From assembly GCA_026388365.1 (NCBI GenBank), contig JAPLJW010000173.1:1-9387 (forward strand): a stretch of 9,387 bases of DNA, written 5' to 3'. The position numbers and the translations under genes are program-made. The DNA is from Deltaproteobacteria bacterium (lineage in GTDB: Bacteria; Desulfobacterota; Syntrophia; Syntrophales; UBA5619). A model generated the notes under the pieces. The model did not search any database, had not been told where the DNA came from, and worked only from the letters and a program-made list of their open reading frames with translations. Positions 5,847-9,387 of this stretch are shown here, piece by piece (the stretch's first letter is position 1; each line of letters starts with the position of its first letter).

Positions 5847-7085
5847 ATGAAGGGAAGACGCGTTGTCATCACGGCCTGTTCGGCCATCACGCCCATCGGC
5901 CATACGCGCGCGGAGATCGTGGACAGCCTCCGGCGGGGTGTCTCCGGCGTCAAGCCGCTCCGGGAGGATCACCTCCTGTCAAAGTTCATCCACTCCCAGG
6001 TCTTTGGGACGGTGGATTATCCGGTTGATTTCGACTTCCGGCGCATTTACCGGAAGACCATGGGCCCCGTCGCGTATTACGCCTGCCAGGCGGCCAAAGT
6101 GGTCCTCGATCAGGCCGGCCTGCCGCCGGAATTTGTAACCTCCGGACGTCTGGGCGTGGCCTTCGGCTCCACCCACGGCAGCCCCACCGTCCAGCGGGAG
6201 ATCTACAAAACCTTTTTCGGCGCTTCCCCGTCCGAGTTTCGCGCCATCGGCGCTGTCGATTACCTCAAGTCCATGGTCCATACGACGGCGGTGAACATTA
6301 CGAAGATGTTCGGCATCACCGGCAGGGTCATCTCCTCCTCCACGGCCTGCACGACGAGCAGCCAATCCATCGGCTTCGGCTACGAGACGGTCAAATACGG
6401 CATGCAGGACGCGATGCTGTGCGGCGGGGCGGATGAGTACGATACGACCACCGTGGCCGTCTTCGACAATCTGATGGCCTGTTCCACGGCCTTCAACGAC
6501 CGCCCCCGGTGCACGCCGCGGCCCTTCGACCGGCAGCGCGATGGACTGGTCGTCGGAGAGGGCGCCGGAGCGGTGCTGCTGGAGGAATACGAACATGCGA
6601 GGAGGCGCGGGGCCGACATCCTGGGCGAGGTCGTGGGTTTTGCCTGCAACAACAACGGGGGCGATCTTATCCTGCCGAATCGCGCCGGAATCAGCGAGAC
6701 CCTGCGTCTCGGCCTCGAAGATGCGGCCCTCGCGGCCGACGAGGTCGATTTCGTCAGCGCCCACGCCACGGGAACCAAGATGGGCGATGTGATCGAAGCC
6801 CAGGCCATCCATGCCGTTTACGGCGGCGGACCCTTTGTAACGGGCCTCAAGGGATACATGGGGCATACGATGGGTTCGTGCGGCGTCATCGAAACCATCC
6901 TGACCCTCTATATGATGCAGGACGGATTTATCGCCCCGACGCTCAATCTGGAAGAACCCGACGAACGATGCGCCATGATCCGTCATACCCTGCATCTGCG
7001 GGAACAGCCGATCCGTATTGCGGGTATCCAAAACTTTGCCTTCGGCGGCGTAAATACGAACCTGCTGATCAAGAGGTTTGTTTGA
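5847..7085 (+). CDS. Beta-ketoacyl-ACP synthase, intact (module B first KS)
   Basis: This 412-residue condensing enzyme has a complete active site: Cys168 in SSTACTTSSQS, His306 in SAHATGTKMGD, Lys335 in GLKGYMGH and His340 in GHTMGSCG. NFAFGGVNTNLL near the end (396-407) is the glycine-rich loop, and DRQRDGLVVGEGAGAVLLE (228-246) is the conserved mid-domain segment. CNNNGGDLILPN before the first histidine is reminiscent of FabB-type enzymes, so it may be KAS I-like. It would extend chains on the ACP encoded just upstream. The ATG at 5847 lacks a well-placed ribosome site: a GGGGG run ends 13 nt away. It overlaps the stop of a 19-codon reading frame starting at 5791, so translation may be coupled to it. 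No other in-frame start exists between here and the ACP stop. Confidence 0.93.
   Translation: MKGRRVVITACSAITPIGHTRAEIVDSLRRGVSGVKPLREDHLLSKFIHSQVFGTVDYPVDFDFRRIYRKTMGPVAYYACQAAKVVLDQAGLPPEFVTSGRLGVAFGSTHGSPTVQREIYKTFFGASPSEFRAIGAVDYLKSMVHTTAVNITKMFGITGRVISSSTACTTSSQSIGFGYETVKYGMQDAMLCGGADEYDTTTVAVFDNLMACSTAFNDRPRCTPRPFDRQRDGLVVGEGAGAVLLEEYEHARRRGADILGEVVGFACNNNGGDLILPNRAGISETLRLGLEDAALAADEVDFVSAHATGTKMGDVIEAQAIHAVYGGGPFVTGLKGYMGHTMGSCGVIETILTLYMMQDGFIAPTLNLEEPDERCAMIRHTLHLREQPIRIAGIQNFAFGGVNTNLLIKRFV
7072..7076 (+). promoter_or_regulatory. Ribosome binding site deciding the TTG start at 7082
   Basis: AGAGG lies 5 nt before TTG 7082, inside the last codons of the ketosynthase gene. The ATG four codons later (7094) would be 17 nt from it, so the TTG is the better start. 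Confidence 0.55.
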
Positions 7086-7864
7086 AATCCGCTATGCCCT
7101 TCTCCGTGAAACCATTCAAACCGCTGCTGGATGTCATCGTGACGCTTCTCATGTGGATCTATTTCACATGGGGATTCTTCCTTTTTTTTGCCCCCCGCTA
7201 CGTGGCGGCCGTGCTCCGGCGCGCGGATCGGGAGGCCGCATTCCAGCGATTAAATTGCATTTTCTTCCGGGGGTTTTTCCGCCTGCTGCGCCTCATCACC
7301 CCCGGAGTCACCCTGAATATCCGGGATGAGATCCGGACCATCCGCTCGTCCGTCATTGTCTGCAACCACCTGTCGTATCTCGATCCGATCCTCCTCATTT
7401 CCCTGTTCGAGAAACAGAAGACGATCGTCAAAAGCGCCTTTTTCAATGTGCCTGTCTTCAGCTCGATCCTGCGGCAATCCGGTTACATCCCGTCGGCGGG
7501 AGACGATTACGCGTCACTGATGATTCGTAACATCGAAAATATCAGAGAATATCTTGCATCGGGCGGCAATGTCTTCATCTTTCCCGAGGGGACCCGGAGC
7601 CGGACCGGCAGGCTCGGGCCGTTCAACAAGGGCGCATTCAGCATTGCCCGGTACTGCCGCGCGCCGATTCAATGCCTGATGATCCGCGACACGAACCGTC
7701 TGTTTGTGCCGGGACGGTTCCGGTTCAATACCTGCATGCCCGTTTCCATTGGGGTGGAGAGAATCGGCGTCTTTGATCCCGACTACGGCGATCCCGCCTT
7801 CCGTCTTGCCGCACTGATCAGTCAAATCCGGTCTCTCTACGAAAAGCGGCTGGCGAAGGGATAA
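7082..7864 (+). CDS. PlsC-family 1-acyl-glycerol-phosphate-type acyltransferase
   Basis: This 260-residue membrane-associated acyltransferase of the lysophospholipid acyltransferase family is of usual length. Motif I is NHLSYLD (His96, Asp101; the HX4D catalytic pair), motif III is FPEGTRSR (167-174), and FNKGAF follows at 181-186. A hydrophobic N-terminal segment (about 15-38, DVIVTLLMWIYFTWGFFLFF) anchors it to the inner membrane. The TTG start overlaps the ketosynthase stop as TTGA and has AGAGG 5 nt upstream. Family members transfer an acyl chain from acyl-ACP or acyl-CoA to a hydroxyl of a glycerolipid or similar acceptor. Between ketosynthases, it more likely places the cluster's own acyl product onto a lipid than serves bulk phospholipid synthesis, as LPLAT-like enzymes do in aryl-polyene clusters. 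The acceptor is inferred only. Confidence 0.9.
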   Translation: MKSAMPFSVKPFKPLLDVIVTLLMWIYFTWGFFLFFAPRYVAAVLRRADREAAFQRLNCIFFRGFFRLLRLITPGVTLNIRDEIRTIRSSVIVCNHLSYLDPILLISLFEKQKTIVKSAFFNVPVFSSILRQSGYIPSAGDDYASLMIRNIENIREYLASGGNVFIFPEGTRSRTGRLGPFNKGAFSIARYCRAPIQCLMIRDTNRLFVPGRFRFNTCMPVSIGVERIGVFDPDYGDPAFRLAALISQIRSLYEKRLAKG

Positions 7865-7938
7865 GAAGGAATTGACTTTTTCCCCCGTGACGGTAGAGTG
7901 GTTCACCGGTTCGAACGCATCGACGACAGGAATCGTTC

Positions 7939-9198
7939 ATGGCGATCACGAATGATGAAATACGGGTGGTGATCACGGGTCTCGGGACGGTGAACGCCAT
8001 CGCGGGCGATCCCCGGGAATTCGCCGCCGCCCTGCGCAACGGGGTGTGCGGCATCGGCCCGATCACCCTCTTCGACACGGCGCCGTTCCGCACCCATAAC
8101 GGCGGCCAGGTGAAGGATTTCCAGCCGCGCGCGACAACCCCCCGCGGCATATCCTTGAAGCGGATGTCCCGTTCGGATCTCATGGCGTTGACGGCGACTT
8201 TCCAGGCCCTCGCACAGGCGGGGCTCGATCCCGTTCCGGAGGCGCTGCAGGAGGAGATGGGCGTCGTCATCGGCGGTGGGGCGGGAGGGCTGTTGGAGGC
8301 GGAAGCCTTCTTCCAGGACTACCTGCGCAAGGCGGGGAGGGCCGCCCGTTTTTCCCGGCTGTCCCCGGTATCCTGCGCCGCCACGGCCAACGATCTGACC
8401 ACGCAGTTCAACCTCTATGGGCCCAAGGCGACGATCATGACGGCCTGTTCCTCCGGAGCGACGGCCGTCGGCCTGGGGCGTGACCTGATCCGGAGCGGCG
8501 CCGCCCGGGTGATGATCGCAGGCGGGACGGAACCCCTCTGCCGGATGACCTTCGCCTCCTTCAACGCGCTGAAGGCCGTTGATCCGGAGTACTGCCGGCC
8601 GTTTTCCGGAAATCGCGCAGGTCTTACCCTCGGGGAGGCGGCGGGGATCCTGATCCTGGAATCCCTCGCGAGCGCGAAGGAGAGGGGGGCGCGGATCCTG
8701 GCCGAAGTGCTGGGCTATGGCGTGACCTGCGATTCCCACCACATGACCGCGCCGGACGTCGGCGCCTTCGGGGCGGTCCGGGCCATGCGGGAAGCCTTGC
8801 AGGACGCGGGTCTGGGGCCGGAGTCGGTGGATTACATCAACGCCCACGGCACGGCGACCCCGCCCAACGACCTCATGGAGACGCGGGCGATCAAGGAGGT
8901 CTTCGGTCCGCGGGCCTGGGAAATTCCCATCAGCTCGACGAAATCGATGCACGGCCACACCCTGGGAGCGGCCGGGGCCCTGGAGGCGGTCGTTTCTGTC
9001 CTGGCCATCGCGGAGGGGTTCATCCCCCCGACGATCCACTGCGAGACGCCCGATCCGGAGTGCGATCTGGATTACGTCACGACGGGCGCCCGGTCCGTCG
9101 CGCCGGAGGTCGTTCTCTCCAACTCCTTCGCCTTCGGTGGAAACAACACGACGGTCATCTTCGGCCGCTTCCGGGAAGAGGGGGTGCAGCATGGATAG
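7939..9198 (+). CDS. Beta-ketoacyl-ACP synthase II-like (FabF-type, module B second KS)
   Basis: This 419-residue enzyme is the most FabF-like of the set. The active site is Cys170 in MTACSSGATAVG, His303 in NAHGTATPPND, Lys335 in SSTKSMHGH and His340 in GHTLGAAGALEA. SNSFAFGGNNTTVIF closes the fold at about 394-408. Elongation of acyl-ACP with malonyl-ACP is the expected reaction. AGGA at 7928-7931 is 7 nt from the ATG. The 74-nt gap after the acyltransferase gene holds nothing recognisable. The next ketosynthase starts inside its last codons as ATGGATAG, so the two are coupled and may form a heterodimer. Unusually, the first strand reads VVITGLGTVNAIAGDPREF, where FabF proteins normally have VVTGLG-V-PLG, so the N-terminus is somewhat divergent. 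Confidence 0.93.
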   Translation: MAITNDEIRVVITGLGTVNAIAGDPREFAAALRNGVCGIGPITLFDTAPFRTHNGGQVKDFQPRATTPRGISLKRMSRSDLMALTATFQALAQAGLDPVPEALQEEMGVVIGGGAGGLLEAEAFFQDYLRKAGRAARFSRLSPVSCAATANDLTTQFNLYGPKATIMTACSSGATAVGLGRDLIRSGAARVMIAGGTEPLCRMTFASFNALKAVDPEYCRPFSGNRAGLTLGEAAGILILESLASAKERGARILAEVLGYGVTCDSHHMTAPDVGAFGAVRAMREALQDAGLGPESVDYINAHGTATPPNDLMETRAIKEVFGPRAWEIPISSTKSMHGHTLGAAGALEAVVSVLAIAEGFIPPTIHCETPDPECDLDYVTTGARSVAPEVVLSNSFAFGGNNTTVIFGRFREEGVQHG

Positions 9199-9387
9199 AC
9201 GGATTGTCAGGCGGGCTGTCGTCACCGGGATCGGGATGGTCACGCCTTTGGGGGTGGGAAAGGATCGTTTCCGGGAAGCCCTGTGGCGCGGCGAAACGGG
9301 CATCCGGGAGATCACTTCCTTTCCGACTGAAGGTTTCGGGTCGCACCTGGGGGCGGAGATCCGTGCGTTTCAGCCGCGGGATTTCAT
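9191..9387 (+). CDS. Beta-ketoacyl-ACP synthase, N-terminus only (3' end outside window)
   Basis: Sixty-five codons of a further ketosynthase are present before the window ends. The reading is MDRRIVRRAVVTGIGMVTPL, then GVGKDRFREALWRGETGI, then TSFPTEGFGSHLGAEIRAFQPRDF. This is the standard KAS opening with TPLG and the start of the first acyl-binding region. The catalytic residues would lie downstream, so activity cannot be judged. GAGGGGG (9178-9184) is 6 nt from the ATG, and the start overlaps the previous stop by 8 nt. This may be an active enzyme or the inactive partner of the one before it. Confidence 0.9.
   Translation, partial: MDRRIVRRAVVTGIGMVTPLGVGKDRFREALWRGETGIREITSFPTEGFGSHLGAEIRAFQPRDF

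Noticed and set aside
5979..7031. 350-codon open frame on the minus strand, opposite the module B ketosynthase
   Set aside because: It is a low-complexity Gly/Arg/His-rich translation with no family signature and is a shadow of the real gene. The 323-codon frame at 611-1582 is rejected for the same reason.
6509..7081. Upstream open extension of the acyltransferase frame inside the ketosynthase gene
   Set aside because: It overlaps the catalytic half of the ketosynthase, and its translation is Arg/Gly-rich. The TTG at 7082 with AGAGG gives a normal-length PlsC protein.
7903..9315. 470-codon open frame on the minus strand, opposite the FabF-like gene
   Set aside because: It is antisense to a gene with an intact active site, and its translation is rich in Arg/Gly/Pro without any motif. 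The lack of stops follows from the high GC of the coding strand.
1..9387. CRISPR arrays, tRNA or rRNA genes, insertion sequences, attachment sites
   Set aside because: No regularly spaced repeats, tRNA-like cloverleaf, transposase motifs or terminal inverted repeats were seen. The sequence is almost fully coding.

Overview
The window holds two ACP/ketosynthase gene modules of type II fatty-acid or polyketide style, plus a minus-strand block between them. The general picture is a Gram-negative bacterium: there is a Sec-exported glycerophosphodiesterase, sigma70-like promoters and an FNR-type palindrome. Gene style and GC content would fit a Desulfobacterota (deltaproteobacterial) anaerobe such as a Syntrophus relative. 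That taxonomic guess is an inference and has not been tested.

Module A (1-2676, plus strand) is a tight operon entered mid-gene. It runs from the C-terminus of an ABC-2 exporter permease to an acyl carrier protein, an intact beta-ketoacyl synthase with a TTG start, and a short, catalytically dead ketosynthase-like protein joined by an ATGA overlap. The last two look like a ketosynthase/chain-length-factor pair. The minus-strand block follows. It holds a secreted glycerophosphodiester phosphodiesterase (2691-3683), a BtrH-like acyl-ACP:acceptor acyltransferase (3868-4872) and a 134-residue protein with a possible Xre-like helix-turn-helix (4873-5277). The last two abut as TAA-ATG and are probably one operon.

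A 251-base divergent intergenic region (5278-5528) separates this block from module B. It carries a good plus-strand sigma70 promoter, a minus-strand promoter that would leave almost no leader, a perfect FNR-type box (TTGAT-N4-ATCAA) over that promoter, and a second perfect 12-bp palindrome. Module B (5529 to the window end, plus strand) is ACP, ketosynthase, PlsC-type acyltransferase, FabF-like ketosynthase, and the start of another ketosynthase cut by the window edge. It is visibly more GC-rich than module A.

Taken together, acyl chains would be built on two dedicated ACPs by four ketosynthases and one inactive partner. A BtrH-like enzyme and/or the PlsC-like enzyme would then move them to an acceptor, and the ABC-2 transporter would export the product. 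This resembles aryl-polyene and related lipid-anchored type II PKS clusters. However, no ketoreductase, dehydratase, starter-unit ligase or ABC ATPase is seen here, so the product cannot be named from this window.
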